64,000 nt of DNA from Candidatus Pseudelusimicrobium marinum (GCA_018656005.1 JABHZW010000037.1:1-64000), one strand, 5' to 3'. Positions 1 to 9,502 are shown, counted from the stretch's first letter. A program made the numbers and translations. Notes: generated by a model not told the origin, from the letters alone.

Positions 1-1
1 T

Positions 2-1270
2 GTTCGCCATGCAGAAAGAACAGCAGAAGAAATTTTAAATCGATTTGATACACTCGGTAAAAGTGCAATAAAAGTTGCCAAACGAGCAAAAGTTTTATTT
101 TTCCCAGGTATGGTTTTTGAAGAAATGGGCTTTGAATATTTTGGTCCTGTAAACGGACACGACACCGAAGCTTTATTAGAAGTTTTAACCAATATTAAAG
201 ATATGAAACGACCTGTTTTGCTTCATCTTATAACTCAAAAAGGTAAAGGATATGAACCAGCAGAACAAAAACCAACAAGCTATCACGGGCTTGGTATTTT
301 TGATGTTGAAACAGGCGAAAGTATCGGTAAAAAAGGTGATATAAGTTTTACAAAATCTTTTTCAGATTCCATTGTGAAATTGGCTGAAAAAGATAAAAAA
401 ATTACAGCTATAACAGCTGCAATGCCAGAAGGCACAGGGCTAGATAAATTTAGAGATACTTATCCAGAAAGATATTATGATGTAGGTATCGCAGAAGAAC
501 ATGCCGTAACATTTGCAGGCGGTTTAGCAAAGGAAGGTTTAAAGCCAGTAGTGGCTCTTTATTCTAGCTTTATGCAAAGAGGGTACGACCAACTTATCCA
601 CGATATTTGTTTGCAAAACCTACCAGTTGTTTTCGCTTTAGATAGAGCAGGTGTTGTTGGCGAAGACGGACCAACTCATCATGGTGTTTTTGATTTAAGT
701 TTTATGAGGCATATCCCTAACTTAACAATTTTCGCACCAGCCGATGAAGCTGAACTTGCACATGGTTTAAAAACTGCTTTTGATAGTAATACACCTTTTG
801 CAATCCGATATCCAAGAGGTGCTGGTTTTGGTATGAAAATGCCTAAAAAGTTTGAAGATTTTAAGAGCCTTCCAATAGGAAAAGGTGTCTGGTTAAAGAA
901 AGGTAAAGATGCAAATATAATTGCAATTGGTAATAGAGTTATCCCGTCGTTAGAAGCATGTAAATTGCTTGCTAAAAAAGGTATAGATTGTGGCGTAATA
1001 AATGCAAGATTTGTAAAACCTTTAGACACAAAACTTATTTCTGAAGCTGTAAAATTTTGTGATAAAATTATTACAGTTGAAGACAATGCTTTGCAAGGCG
1101 GGTTTGGTAGTGCGGTGCAGGAATATTTATCCGACAACAACATAAACCACAAAATTTTACGACTTGGTATAGCAGATAATTTTATAGAACACGGCAAACA
1201 AGCTCAACTTTATGATATCATAGGGATAAGCGAGCAAAAAATTGCTGAAAATGTAGAAAAATTTTTATAG
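2..1270 (+). CDS. dxs: 1-deoxy-D-xylulose-5-phosphate synthase, 3' part
   Basis: Condenses pyruvate and glyceraldehyde-3-phosphate to DXP, the first step of the MEP isoprenoid pathway (thiamine diphosphate enzyme, cytoplasm). The reading frame is open from base 2, so the gene enters from the left; about 422 C-terminal residues are present of a family length near 620. The ATG at 110 is internal: residues before it (FFPGMVFEEMG) continue the family alignment. Visible motifs are GPVNGHD, the transketolase-type GIAEEHAVTFAGG with the catalytic Glu, and EDGPTHHGVFD. The N-terminal cofactor motif lies outside the window. A LOG-family gene follows after 11 bases, probably co-transcribed. ispE, another MEP gene, lies at 31.9 kb. 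Confidence 0.95.
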   Translation, partial: VRHAERTAEEILNRFDTLGKSAIKVAKRAKVLFFPGMVFEEMGFEYFGPVNGHDTEALLEVLTNIKDMKRPVLLHLITQKGKGYEPAEQKPTSYHGLGIFDVETGESIGKKGDISFTKSFSDSIVKLAEKDKKITAITAAMPEGTGLDKFRDTYPERYYDVGIAEEHAVTFAGGLAKEGLKPVVALYSSFMQRGYDQLIHDICLQNLPVVFALDRAGVVGEDGPTHHGVFDLSFMRHIPNLTIFAPADEAELAHGLKTAFDSNTPFAIRYPRGAGFGMKMPKKFEDFKSLPIGKGVWLKKGKDANIIAIGNRVIPSLEACKLLAKKGIDCGVINARFVKPLDTKLISEAVKFCDKIITVEDNALQGGFGSAVQEYLSDNNINHKILRLGIADNFIEHGKQAQLYDIIGISEQKIAENVEKFL

Positions 1271-1281
1271 AGGTAAATTTA

Positions 1282-2112
1282 ATGAAAAAATATAATAAAA
1301 AAGAAAGAGTTTTATACCCAAAACACAGCAAATCTTATGTGCGAGCATATGAAGATATAGATTTTATGCATACAGACAATCTTCGCCCAATGCGTCTTCA
1401 GTTAGAACTTTTAAAACCAGAAATAGCATTAAGAAAAGCCAATATAGAAGACACTGTTGTCTGTTTTGGTAGCGCAAGAATTTTAGAAAAACATAAAGCT
1501 ACTAAAAAAATAAAATCTCTTGAAACAAAACTTAAAAAAACTCCTAGAAATGCAAAATTAAAATTAGAATTAAGATATGCAAAAGGTTTAGCAAAACTAT
1601 CTAAATTTTATGATGTGGCAAGAGAATTTGGTAAATTAGTATCCAAAGGAACAAAAGGTAAATTCGTCGTAGTAACAGGTGGCGGACCAGGTATTATGGA
1701 AGCCGCCAACAGAGGCGCTTACGAATCAGGTCACAGAAGTTTAGGATTCAATATCACACTTCCACACGAACAAGAACCTAACAATTATATAACACCAAAT
1801 TTAGCGTTTTGTTTCCACTATTTTGCTGTAAGAAAAATGCATTTGGTAATAAGATCAAGAGCTTGTGTAATTTTCCCGGGCGGGTCTGGTACATTAGATG
1901 AGTTTTTTGAAATTTTAACACTTGTTCAAACACAAAAGAAAGACGATATCCCTATGATTTTGGTAGGTAAAGATTATTGGAACGAAATTTTAAATATCAA
2001 AAAACTTGAAGAGTACGGTGTGGTAAGTAAACAGGATTTAAAAATGGTAAGCATTGTAGATACCGCCAAAGAAGCATGGGGAATTATTAAAAATTTCTAT
2101 AAGATAAAGTAA
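1282..2112 (+). CDS. LOG-family protein (TIGR00730-like, Rossmann fold)
   Basis: Member of the lysine-decarboxylase-like LOG family, whose characterised members release free base from nucleoside 5'-monophosphates (cytokinin riboside monophosphate phosphoribohydrolase). The signature residues are present: GGGPGIMEA at 133-141 and PGGSGTLDE at 199-207, with RKMH between them. At 276 aa it is longer than the common ~190 aa form because of a charged N-terminal extension of about 55 residues and a Lys-rich insert at about 70-105. An AGAGG site lies upstream of the ATG. The true substrate in this organism is unknown. Confidence 0.85.
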   Translation: MKKYNKKERVLYPKHSKSYVRAYEDIDFMHTDNLRPMRLQLELLKPEIALRKANIEDTVVCFGSARILEKHKATKKIKSLETKLKKTPRNAKLKLELRYAKGLAKLSKFYDVAREFGKLVSKGTKGKFVVVTGGGPGIMEAANRGAYESGHRSLGFNITLPHEQEPNNYITPNLAFCFHYFAVRKMHLVIRSRACVIFPGGSGTLDEFFEILTLVQTQKKDDIPMILVGKDYWNEILNIKKLEEYGVVSKQDLKMVSIVDTAKEAWGIIKNFYKIK

Positions 2113-2137
2113 TAAGAAAAAACAATTGATTTTAATT

Positions 2138-2167
2138 AAAAACCCTACTTTTGCGAGTGGGGTTTTT
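2138..2167 (+). terminator. Terminator of the dxs-LOG unit
   Basis: Arms 2138-2148 and 2157-2167 pair over 11 bases with one G-T wobble around an 8-base loop. The right arm ends in GGGGTTTTT, which also supplies the U tract. Confidence 0.75.
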
Positions 2168-2186
2168 AAAAACAGCTAAAATTTGG

Positions 2187-2226
2187 TAAAATATATATGT
2201 AAGGTTTTTGCCTTACATATTTTTTT
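2187..2226 (+). promoter_or_regulatory. tRNA-Val promoter box plus terminator-like leader hairpin
   Basis: A GG-TAAAAT -10 box (TAAAAT 2187-2192) is followed by a perfect 10-bp hairpin (2195-2204 with 2211-2220, loop TTTTTG) and six T residues, all before the tRNA starts at 2243. Only a weak -35 is visible, overlapping the preceding terminator. The hairpin could trim or attenuate the tRNA precursor; this is inference. Confidence 0.5.
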
Positions 2227-2242
2227 GACAATTTTTAATTTC

Positions 2243-2318
2243 GGGCTGGTAGCTTAGCTGGTAGAGCGCCTCGTTTACACCGAGGAGGTCGAAGGTTCGA
2301 GTCCTTTCCGGCCCACCA
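2243..2318 (+). tRNA. tRNA-Val (anticodon TAC)
   Basis: A 76-base cloverleaf: acceptor GGGCTGG pairs with CCGGCCC (one G-T), anticodon stem CCTCG/CGAGG with loop TTTACAC and anticodon TAC, T loop TTCGAGT. The 3' CCA is encoded, unlike the Gln, Ser and Pro tRNAs in this window. Confidence 0.97.
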
Positions 2319-2335
2319 TTTTACTTCATCTTCTG

Positions 2336-2431
2336 GCTGAATTTCAGTTTTTTTCTTCCTAAAGTAGGAACACTCGCTTCGCTCGTGTGCGTCGCACCTA
2401 CTAGTCGTCAGAAAGAAAACTGAAATTCAGC
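2336..2431. repeat. Long inverted repeat downstream of tRNA-Val
   Basis: Arms 2336-2355 and 2411-2431 are nearly perfect complements of about 20 bases, each with a poly-T or poly-A inner end. The ~55-base loop is richer in GC, with CGCTTCGCTCG and TGCGTCGCA. A similar structure follows tRNA-Gln at 33541. Confidence 0.8.
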
Positions 2432-2456
2432 ACGAAATACTCATAAAAACAATTTT

Positions 2457-2485
2457 AGACATACAGAGATGTATGTCTTTTTTTT
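2457..2485 (+). terminator. Terminator after tRNA-Val
   Basis: Perfect 8-bp stem (2457-2464 with 2471-2478, loop AGAGAT) followed by a T tract to 2485. It lies beyond the inverted repeat, so the repeat is probably part of the tRNA precursor. Confidence 0.75.
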
Positions 2486-2487
2486 AT

Positions 2488-2525
2488 CAAAAAACCCAAC
2501 CCTAAGTTGGTTCTTAGGGTTGGGT
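2488..2525 (-). terminator. Terminator of rpsT
   Basis: Perfect 13-bp stem, 2494-2506 with 2513-2525, loop of 6; read on the minus strand it is followed by six T (A run 2489-2494). It lies 24 bases after the rpsT stop codon. Confidence 0.85.
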
Positions 2526-2549
2526 AAATTTGTTGAAAGTAAAGATAAT

Positions 2550-2816
2550 TTACTTTACTGCTTTTTCTGTTTTTACTTTACTAGCTAATCGGGATTTTTT
2601 TCTTGCTGCTGTTTTCCAGTGAAGTAAACCTTTCTTTGCTGCTTTATCTATTACAGAAGAAGCCTTGTTTAAACTTTTATCATCTTTATTTTCTAAAACT
2701 GCTTTAGAAGAATTTTTAATTAAAGTTTTTATACCTCTATTTGCACTAGCTCTTTTTTCAGACTGTCTATGCGCTTTTAATCCGCTAGTATGTCTACCTG
2801 TTTTTAACTTTGCCAT
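2550..2816 (-). CDS. rpsT: 30S ribosomal protein S20
   Basis: S20 binds 16S rRNA early in 30S assembly. The protein is 88 aa, very rich in Lys, Arg and Ala, starts MAKLKTGRHTS like the family and has the helical RASANRGIKTLIK and KAAKKGLLHWKTAARKKSRL segments. I chose the ATG at 2816 rather than one 12 codons upstream because it restores family length and has AAGGA about 8 bases before it. It is a monocistronic gene with its own promoter, a copy of the repeated leader element and its own terminator. Confidence 0.95.
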   Translation of the reverse strand: MAKLKTGRHTSGLKAHRQSEKRASANRGIKTLIKNSSKAVLENKDDKSLNKASSVIDKAAKKGLLHWKTAARKKSRLASKVKTEKAVK

Positions 2817-2828
2817 TTCTTTTTTATC

Positions 2829-2889
2829 CTTGTTTCTGTGACTACATAACACATATTTTGTTAATGCTTTATTGCCACCGTATGTTAAA
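2829..2889 (-). repeat. Leader element copy E1 (rpsT 5' UTR)
   Basis: On the minus strand it reads from AACATACGGTGGCAATAAAG through GTGTTATGTAGTCAC to AGAAACAAGGA. The last bases are the rpsT Shine-Dalgarno site. It aligns without gaps over its first 33 bases with the copies at 12744, 25859, 58556 and 63053. Confidence 0.85.
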
Positions 2890-2907
2890 TTATATCTTAA
2901 TAAGTAT

Positions 2908-2936
2908 ATTTTACCTTATTATAAACGCCTTATCAA
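2908..2936 (-). promoter_or_regulatory. rpsT promoter
   Basis: Minus-strand TTGATA (2931-2936), 17-base spacer, TAAAAT (2908-2913) preceded by GG. Predicted start near 2901, just upstream of leader element E1. It abuts the 3' end of aclA. Confidence 0.75.
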
Positions 2937-4763
2937 CTAGTCCATATAGCTTATGTCATCATATGGATGTCTATACAATGGTTGTTTTAATCGTTTTTGA
3001 TCAAATATATGTCCAAATAAACCAATACTTCGCCCAACTACAAATAAGCCGTTTAAACAGCCTAATTCAATAATATCGTTAATCTCGCTTTTCTTAAATT
3101 CTTTACAACTTTTGAGTAAATCTACAAAACATACACCAATACAACCGTCCACATTCAGAATAAGATTGTTTTTCTTTTGAGTTGTTATTTTTTCTACTTC
3201 AAGTGCAAAATCTAAGGTTTCGGTACAAGTGAAATTCTTTTTAACAAATTTCTTAAGCAAACTAACTCTCATATCTGGATTGTTTATGCTTTTTACTTTA
3301 TGACCGATTCCAGGAATTGGAGTATCTTTTGCTTTCATCTCTTTCATAAATTCCTGTGGAGTTAAACCTCTTTCAATAGCATCTTTGAAATTTTGTGCAG
3401 CACCATCAATAGCACCGCCGAATCTTGGTCCGATAGTTAATAAACCACTAACCAAACTTGAAATAATATCTTTACCTGCTCTTGCAGCCACAATACTATT
3501 ATGTGCGCCAGATACTGCTGGTCCGTGATCTGCAGTTAGTATCATAGCTAGTTCAAGGTATTGTCTTGCATATGCTGGTAATTTTTTCTTAAACCATAAC
3601 AAACCAATCACACCGCCAATACCCATTTCTTTACCAATTACATCGGATATTTTTATGCCATTATATTCTAACTCTTCTTTTTGATCGTTAGATATTGTAG
3701 AAATAAAAGCTGTAGGTTTTCTCATTTTACCTGCTTTTACAACATCGGCATAATCCTCTGGAATTACGGGAACTTCAACATCTTTAGCTGGCTTGATTTT
3801 ACCTGCCTTAACTAGCTTATCATAGGTTTGTTTGATTTTTTTATCATAATCGTCAAAGCTATTTGGCACTATTGCGCCAGCTTTTTTAAGTGCATCGTTT
3901 TTGGCATCGGCAGTTTCTAATTTGCCATCTGCTTTTGCACCAGCATGACCAAACTGTACACCACTTGGGAACATACTTGCACAAGTGCCGGTCACCCAAA
4001 TAACTAATGGTTTTTTTATTTTGCCGGTTTTTAGGGCTTCTACAATTTTGAGTTCTTCTGTTCCACCGATTTCGCCAAGTGCGGTTATCATTTTTACTTG
4101 TGGTAATTTTTCGTATCTTAAAATATGATCTAGCAAAGTTGAACCTGCAAAACTATCGCCACCAATTGCTATACCTTCGTACAAGCCGTCTGTGTTTCTT
4201 GCGATAATATTATAACATTCGTTAGAAAGTCCACCACTTTTACTTACAAAGCCAATGCTTCCTGGTCTGTGTAGTTTACTTTCAATAATATTGCCAATTG
4301 TGCCTGCTGTATTACCAATTTTGAAACAACCCGCTTTTATACCGCCAACTGTTGCTGGACCGATAATCATTTTGCCGTTTTGTTTAGCATATTCTGCTAT
4401 TTGTCTTGCTCTTCTTTCTGGTATACCTTCGGCGATAACTGCTACTGTGTTTATAGTTTTTTCGTCCAAAGCTTGCATTGTTGTTTTGTAAGAACTTCTA
4501 AAGCTTGCGAAGTTAATAACAACATCACTTTTTGGGTGATTTTTGGTTGCTGTTTTAATGTCTGGATAGATAGGTATTAAAATTTCTTTTGTACCCATAA
4601 AACATTTATGTATGCCATCTTTACCGGGATTTATTATTGCAGATACAGATGGAGTTGTTCTTTTACAGACAAAATCAAAATCCAACATTCTTTGTATAGC
4701 TTTTTGTTGGTAGCCAAAAATTATTGCTGTTGTTTTGTTTGAAAATAATTCTAAATTTTTCAT
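2937..4763 (-). CDS. aclA: ATP-citrate lyase, large subunit (citryl-CoA lyase half)
   Basis: With AclB it converts citrate, CoA and ATP to acetyl-CoA and oxaloacetate. At 608 aa it has the usual length of the two-subunit bacterial enzyme. The N-terminal half is succinyl-CoA-synthetase-like, with the phospho-histidine loop FGHAGAKADG (His273). The C-terminal half is citrate-synthase-like, with DHGPAVSGAHNS, PGIGHKVKSINNPDMRV and the ending YRHPYDDISYMD. It is the last gene of acn-icd-aclB-aclA; its ATG is one base after the aclB stop codon, implying coupled translation. A citrate-synthase role in reverse is chemically possible and is known for the Desulfobacter enzyme. Confidence 0.96.
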   Translation of the reverse strand: MKNLELFSNKTTAIIFGYQQKAIQRMLDFDFVCKRTTPSVSAIINPGKDGIHKCFMGTKEILIPIYPDIKTATKNHPKSDVVINFASFRSSYKTTMQALDEKTINTVAVIAEGIPERRARQIAEYAKQNGKMIIGPATVGGIKAGCFKIGNTAGTIGNIIESKLHRPGSIGFVSKSGGLSNECYNIIARNTDGLYEGIAIGGDSFAGSTLLDHILRYEKLPQVKMITALGEIGGTEELKIVEALKTGKIKKPLVIWVTGTCASMFPSGVQFGHAGAKADGKLETADAKNDALKKAGAIVPNSFDDYDKKIKQTYDKLVKAGKIKPAKDVEVPVIPEDYADVVKAGKMRKPTAFISTISNDQKEELEYNGIKISDVIGKEMGIGGVIGLLWFKKKLPAYARQYLELAMILTADHGPAVSGAHNSIVAARAGKDIISSLVSGLLTIGPRFGGAIDGAAQNFKDAIERGLTPQEFMKEMKAKDTPIPGIGHKVKSINNPDMRVSLLKKFVKKNFTCTETLDFALEVEKITTQKKNNLILNVDGCIGVCFVDLLKSCKEFKKSEINDIIELGCLNGLFVVGRSIGLFGHIFDQKRLKQPLYRHPYDDISYMD

Positions 4764-4764
4764 C

Positions 4765-6033
4765 TTATTTATCTCCCTTTAAAGCCATCGACACAATTCT
4801 TGTCATATGAGTTTCTGGTCCAAAGACTTTAATATCTATACCCATTTTATTGGCAGCTTTTTCTATTTTTACCAAACCTTCTTTATAGTTTGGTCCGCCA
4901 CGGCGAACAAATATTTTTATCTTGTGTGCTTTAATTTTTGTTTTAAATTCTTCTAATGCTTGTATAATACCTGTGAAAGTTTTTGCCACATCTGTAAAAT
5001 TTGCAATCCCTCCACCGATTAATAAAACTTTGCCCTTAGAATTCTTCTCAACTGTCATCATTTTAAGCAGAGTTTTCGCATATAAATAGGTATGTTCGGT
5101 GGAGGGATTGCCCGAATATTCGCCATAGTTAGCGAGTTCTTTTGCAAAACCTAAATCACTTACGGTATCGGCGTAAATAACCGATGCTCCACCACCTGCT
5201 ACCATTGTCCAAACTCGTCCTTTTCTGTTCAAAACTGTTAGCTTTAAACTTGAACCAGTTTGTTCGTCTAATTCTTTGATAAATTGTTCTTCTTTTTCCA
5301 TACTTGTGCCAAAACTTGCAGGAAATTGTAAGTCTTTCCATATATGATTGGTTTCAAACATTGAAGTATCGTCCACTTTTGCAACAAGATCTAATGCGAC
5401 GGGTTCGTTGCCTTCAAATGTGAATGGATTAATTTCTAAATAAGAAAATCCACCTTCTCTATATAAATTGAATAAACCTTTTAAGAATTTTCTTATTTCT
5501 GTATCTCTGCCTTTAACTTTTGGAAGTTTTGTCAAATGTTCTGCGGATAATTCTTCTAATACAGGTATTTTTATTTCCAAAACTTTATCCCAATTTTCTT
5601 CTACGAAAATACCACCGTGAAGCGAGAAATAAATTGTATCAGAATCTCTGTTTGATTTTATCGCAACATACATTTCTTCATTATCTCTATGTGGTGTGCA
5701 AGGTTCAATTAAAAAGTGTGTTAATTTGCCAGAAGTTTTGACAATTTTTTGTGTAGTGTTCATTTTGCTTTGTATCCACTTCCAAGTGGTTTCAAAGTCT
5801 TTATTTATAGATAGTAAACCGTGTTTACCTCGTTTACCAAAAAGTTGGTCTGGCTTTGCCACAAGTTTTGCAGTTTTGAGCCATGGATGTTTTTTTAATA
5901 AATCTTTTTTTGTAGTTGTTGGATTAACTAGTGCGAGCATTTTTGCTCTTTTACTAAAACCCGAAAATTCGTTTGATAGGTAATTAAATAATACTTTTTT
6001 ACCGTCGTATTCTCTTATTCCTTTTACAGCCAT
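4765..6033 (-). CDS. aclB: ATP-citrate lyase, small subunit (ATP-grasp half)
   Basis: Binds ATP and CoA and forms the citryl-phosphate/citryl-CoA intermediates together with AclA. The 422-aa protein begins MAVKGIREYDGKKVL, typical of this subunit in green sulfur bacteria and plants, and contains GFSYLEINPFTFEG (ATP-grasp metal site) and VLLIGGGIANFTDVAKTF in the CoA-ligase part. A GAGGG site lies 6 bases before the ATG. The split two-gene form differs from the single fused animal enzyme. Confidence 0.95.
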   Translation of the reverse strand: MAVKGIREYDGKKVLFNYLSNEFSGFSKRAKMLALVNPTTTKKDLLKKHPWLKTAKLVAKPDQLFGKRGKHGLLSINKDFETTWKWIQSKMNTTQKIVKTSGKLTHFLIEPCTPHRDNEEMYVAIKSNRDSDTIYFSLHGGIFVEENWDKVLEIKIPVLEELSAEHLTKLPKVKGRDTEIRKFLKGLFNLYREGGFSYLEINPFTFEGNEPVALDLVAKVDDTSMFETNHIWKDLQFPASFGTSMEKEEQFIKELDEQTGSSLKLTVLNRKGRVWTMVAGGGASVIYADTVSDLGFAKELANYGEYSGNPSTEHTYLYAKTLLKMMTVEKNSKGKVLLIGGGIANFTDVAKTFTGIIQALEEFKTKIKAHKIKIFVRRGGPNYKEGLVKIEKAANKMGIDIKVFGPETHMTRIVSMALKGDK

Positions 6034-6052
6034 TTTTTCCCTCGTTTAAATT

Positions 6053-6082
6053 GCGAAGGGTTGTTTTTTAACAACCCTTCGC
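6053..6082. other. Intercistronic hairpin between icd and aclB
   Basis: Perfect 13-bp stem (6053-6065 with 6070-6082) and a 4-base loop. On the transcribed strand no T tract follows, so it is more likely an RNA stability or processing site than a terminator. It could set different levels for icd and acl. Confidence 0.6.
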
Positions 6083-6092
6083 TTAGTTTTAT

Positions 6093-7304
6093 TTACTTCA
6101 TAAGCTCTTTTAGTTTCTTTTCTACTTTGTCCAAAAACTGTTCTGTTGTTTGATGTGTTTCTGGTTTTTTATCCATCAAAGGTATTAAGTCTTTTGTTAC
6201 TATGCCACTTTCGATACAATCTATTACAGCTTTTTCTAGGTTTTCACCAAATTTAACAACATCTGGTGTGCCGTCTAATTCGCCTCGTTTTTTGATTGCA
6301 CCTGTCCATGCGAAAATACTTGCAACTGAATTTGTACTTGTTGCTTCGCCTTTCAAATGTCTGTAATAATGTCGTTTCACTGTGCCGTGTGCTGCTTCAT
6401 ATTCAAATTGTCCTTTTGGTGATACTAGTACACTTGTCATCATACCTAAAGAACCGAAACCTGCTGCGATCATGTCTGAAAACACATCGCCGTCATAGTT
6501 TCTCATTGCCCACAATACATTACCTTCGTGTTTCATTATTTGTGCTACTGCATCGTCAATAAGAAAGTAGTTATATTTTATACCAGCTTTTTCAAATTCT
6601 GTCATTCTATCTGCTACTAAAGCACCAAAAATGTTTTTGAATCTTGTATGATACTTTTTTGAAATGGTATCTTTTACAGCAAACCATAAATCTATTTTTT
6701 CGCTCAATGCATAGTTGATACAACTTGTTGCGAAATCTGTGATAGATTTATCAGTATTATGAACACCCATTATCACACCACTACTTTCAAACTCGTGGAT
6801 TGTTGATCTTGTTTCACCATTACCGTCTGCTGGTGTGAACACTAATTCTGCTATACCTGGTCTACCGATCACCATTTCTACATTTTTATAAAGGTCGCCA
6901 TAAGCATGTCTGCCTACGATTATTGGTTGTTTCCAATTTCGTACTGCAGGTTTAATGTTTTTTACCATTATTGGTTTTCTAAAAACTGTACCACCTAAGT
7001 AAGAACGAATTTGTCCGTTTGGAGATCTCCATTGTTTTTTCAAATCGTATTCTTTTACTCTGTCATCATCTGGAGTAATAGTTGCACATTTTACACCTAC
7101 TCCAAGTTCTTCAATTGCTTTTGCTGATTCTAATGTGATTTTATCGTCACTATCGTCTCTTGATTTTACACCTAAATCGTAATACTTTAATTCTACATCT
7201 AAGTATGGATGTATGAATTTATCTTTAATCATCTGCCAGATGATTCGTGTCATTTCATCGCCGTCCATTTCTACAATTGGTGTTTTCACTTTAATCTTTG
7301 CCAT
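6093..7304 (-). CDS. icd: Isocitrate dehydrogenase, homodimeric NADP type
   Basis: Interconverts isocitrate and 2-oxoglutarate plus CO2. The 403-aa protein belongs to the eukaryote-like subfamily (TIGR00127-like): [17 protein letters not shown] at the N terminus, substrate loop [19 protein letters not shown], metal-binding [18 protein letters not shown], and the [17 protein letters not shown] cofactor region whose His/Arg pattern suits NADP. It lies between acn and aclB, so isocitrate and citrate chemistry are co-expressed. Direction of use cannot be read from sequence. Confidence 0.95.
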   Translation of the reverse strand: MAKIKVKTPIVEMDGDEMTRIIWQMIKDKFIHPYLDVELKYYDLGVKSRDDSDDKITLESAKAIEELGVGVKCATITPDDDRVKEYDLKKQWRSPNGQIRSYLGGTVFRKPIMVKNIKPAVRNWKQPIIVGRHAYGDLYKNVEMVIGRPGIAELVFTPADGNGETRSTIHEFESSGVIMGVHNTDKSITDFATSCINYALSEKIDLWFAVKDTISKKYHTRFKNIFGALVADRMTEFEKAGIKYNYFLIDDAVAQIMKHEGNVLWAMRNYDGDVFSDMIAAGFGSLGMMTSVLVSPKGQFEYEAAHGTVKRHYYRHLKGEATSTNSVASIFAWTGAIKKRGELDGTPDVVKFGENLEKAVIDCIESGIVTKDLIPLMDKKPETHQTTEQFLDKVEKKLKELMK

Positions 7305-7338
7305 TGTTTTGAATCTCCTATTTATTTTTTTAATTAAA

Positions 7339-9273
7339 CTATTTGCCTGTCGTATAATTTAGTAATCCGCCTTCCAGAACCATATCTTTCTGCCTGTCAG
7401 AAAGTTCATACTTAACTAGAATATCAACCCCTTTGGTTGTATTTTTAAGTGTAATGTTTTTACCATTTTTTAAATCTTCTTTCCATGTTGGTGCTTCCAA
7501 CTTGTCGCCTGCTTCTATTTTGTCGTAATCCTCGGCATTTTCAAACATAAGTGGTAATATGCCAAAGTTCACTAAGTTAGCAGCATGTATTCTTTCTAAA
7601 TTTTTAACTACCACTGCTTTTACTCCAAGATACATCGGACACATCGCAGCATGCTCTCTGCTAGAGCCTTGTCCATAACTGTCGCCTGCTACTATTATAT
7701 TATGTCCGCCTTGTTCTTTATTTTCTAAACATTTTTTCCAAAAATCTTTGTCTATATTTTCAAAAACAAATTCGGAATATTTTTTTATGTTTGAACGATA
7801 TTTTAATCTTGGTCCTGCTGGCATAATATGATCTGTAGTGATTTTGTCGCCCACTTTTATCATAACACTTCCATTTAATGCTTCTGGCATTTTGTCGTTT
7901 GATGGTGGGTTACCAATGTTTGGTCCGCGAAAAATATCCACTTCTTTTTTTGCTTTATCCAAATTTAAAAACATTCTATCATCAATTAAAAATGTATCTG
8001 GCTCAGAAATTTCTGGATATTTTTCGCCAGCATTTTCAGGCGATATAAACTTACCATGTATTGCTGCTAGTGCTGCAATTTCTGGACTTACTAAATATGC
8101 TTGTGCATCTTTAGTTCCACTTCTACCTTCAAAGTTTCTGTTAGAAGTTCTTGCTGAAACTGCTCCACTTTTTGGTGAAAAACTATTTCCTATACAAAAG
8201 CCACATGCACTTTCTAAAATTCTTGCACCACTATTTACTAAATCTAACATAGCTCCATTTTTTGTCAACATTTGTATAACTTGACGAGAACCTGCCGCTA
8301 TACCAAGACTTGTGTTTTCTGCAACTGTTTTATCTTTTAAAATGCTAGCAACTATCATCATATCTCTATAAGAAGAGTTTGTGCATGAACCTATACAAAC
8401 TTGATCTACTTTCATACCTTCTATTTCTTTTATAGTTACTACATTGCCCGGACTATGTGGAGCTGCTGCTAAAGGTTCTACCTCGGATAAGTTAATATCT
8501 ATAACTTTATCGTACTCTGCATTTTCGTCTGCTGATAGTTCAATATAATCGCCTTCTCTGTCTTGCGCTTTTAAAAATTGTTTTGTGATTTCGTCCGATG
8601 GAAATATAGAAGTTGTTACACCCATTTCTGCGCCCATGTTTGTGATTGTTGCTCTTTGTGGAACGCTCAAAGTTTTTATACCTTCGCCACCATATTCAAT
8701 TATTACACCAACATTTCCTTTTGTTGAAAGTATAGATAACATTTTTAAAATTACATCTTTTGCAGAAATCCAAGGTTTTAATTTTCCTGTTAAATTTACT
8801 TTGTAAACTTTTGGACAAGTCAAATAAAAATTTCCACCGCCCATCGCAACTGCGACATCAAGTCCGCCAGCTCCGATTGCAATTTGTCCAACACCACCAC
8901 CGGTTGGAGTATGCGAATCACTACCAACTAAGGTTGTACCCGGTTTACCAAATCTTTCTAAGTGAACTTGATGACAAATTCCGTTTCCTGCACGAGAATA
9001 AACTACACCAAATTTTTCTGCAACACTTTTTAAATATAAATGGTCGTCATTATTTTCAAAACCAACTTGAACTGTATTGTGATCAACATAAGAAACACTT
9101 AAATCTGTTTTAACTTCTGTCATACCAAGTGCTTCAAATTGCAAGTAAGCCATTGTGCCTGTTGCATCTTGAGTTAATGTTTGATCCATACGGATTCCAA
9201 TTTCTTTTCCTTTTATATATTCACCTTCTTTTAAGTGTTGTTGTAAAACTTTTTCAACTATATTTTTTGGCAT
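7339..9273 (-). CDS. Aconitate hydratase (aconitase), ~640-aa bacterial form
   Basis: Interconverts citrate and isocitrate through a [4Fe-4S] cluster. The 644-aa protein is the short form common in anaerobic bacteria. Cluster ligands appear in CIGSCTNSS and [10 protein letters not shown]; the swivel domain near the C terminus has [16 protein letters not shown]. The ATG is preceded by GAGGA at good spacing. It is the first gene of the acn-icd-aclB-aclA operon and has a leader with a terminator-like hairpin. Confidence 0.95.
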   Translation of the reverse strand: MPKNIVEKVLQQHLKEGEYIKGKEIGIRMDQTLTQDATGTMAYLQFEALGMTEVKTDLSVSYVDHNTVQVGFENNDDHLYLKSVAEKFGVVYSRAGNGICHQVHLERFGKPGTTLVGSDSHTPTGGGVGQIAIGAGGLDVAVAMGGGNFYLTCPKVYKVNLTGKLKPWISAKDVILKMLSILSTKGNVGVIIEYGGEGIKTLSVPQRATITNMGAEMGVTTSIFPSDEITKQFLKAQDREGDYIELSADENAEYDKVIDINLSEVEPLAAAPHSPGNVVTIKEIEGMKVDQVCIGSCTNSSYRDMMIVASILKDKTVAENTSLGIAAGSRQVIQMLTKNGAMLDLVNSGARILESACGFCIGNSFSPKSGAVSARTSNRNFEGRSGTKDAQAYLVSPEIAALAAIHGKFISPENAGEKYPEISEPDTFLIDDRMFLNLDKAKKEVDIFRGPNIGNPPSNDKMPEALNGSVMIKVGDKITTDHIMPAGPRLKYRSNIKKYSEFVFENIDKDFWKKCLENKEQGGHNIIVAGDSYGQGSSREHAAMCPMYLGVKAVVVKNLERIHAANLVNFGILPLMFENAEDYDKIEAGDKLEAPTWKEDLKNGKNITLKNTTKGVDILVKYELSDRQKDMVLEGGLLNYTTGK

Positions 9274-9304
9274 TTTATTTTCCTCATTTTTGTTTGTAAG
9301 TATT

Positions 9305-9346
9305 AAAAAAAACAGACTCCTAAAAAGTTTCCTTTTTTAGGTTCTG
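9305..9346 (-). terminator. Terminator-like hairpin in the acn leader
   Basis: On the minus strand, a stem built from CCTAAAAA/TTTTTAGG (9319-9326 with 9334-9341), extended by CAGA/TCTG, is followed by eight T (9305-9312), about 30 bases upstream of the acn start. A nine-codon ORF (MQNLKKETF) starts at 9349 and ends inside the hairpin. Attenuation is possible but unproven. Confidence 0.5.
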
Positions 9347-9473
9347 CATTTATTTACTTGTCCTTACTTTAATTTAACAATATTTTAACCAGTTTTGTAA
9401 AGGATTTTAAATAAGTATTCCATATATAGTGTTTTGTGCTTATATCACAAAAATAAAAGCTCATATAAAAAAA

Positions 9474-9502
9474 TTGTGTAGTTTTTTAAAAAATTGTATT
9501 AT
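9474..9502 (+). promoter_or_regulatory. Promoter of the group 4 hydrogenase operon
   Basis: TTGTGT (9474-9479), 17-base spacer, TATTAT (9497-9502). The expected start, 6-8 bases downstream, falls on or beside the ATG at 9509, so the mRNA would be leaderless. It diverges from the acn operon within a 235-base gap. Confidence 0.6.

Noticed and set aside
679-1197. 172-codon minus-strand frame opposite dxs, and similar long frames opposite the membrane subunits (e.g. 10931-11764)
   Set aside because: They mirror strongly conserved genes on the other strand, lack ribosome sites and match no family; shadow frames in AT-rich coding DNA.
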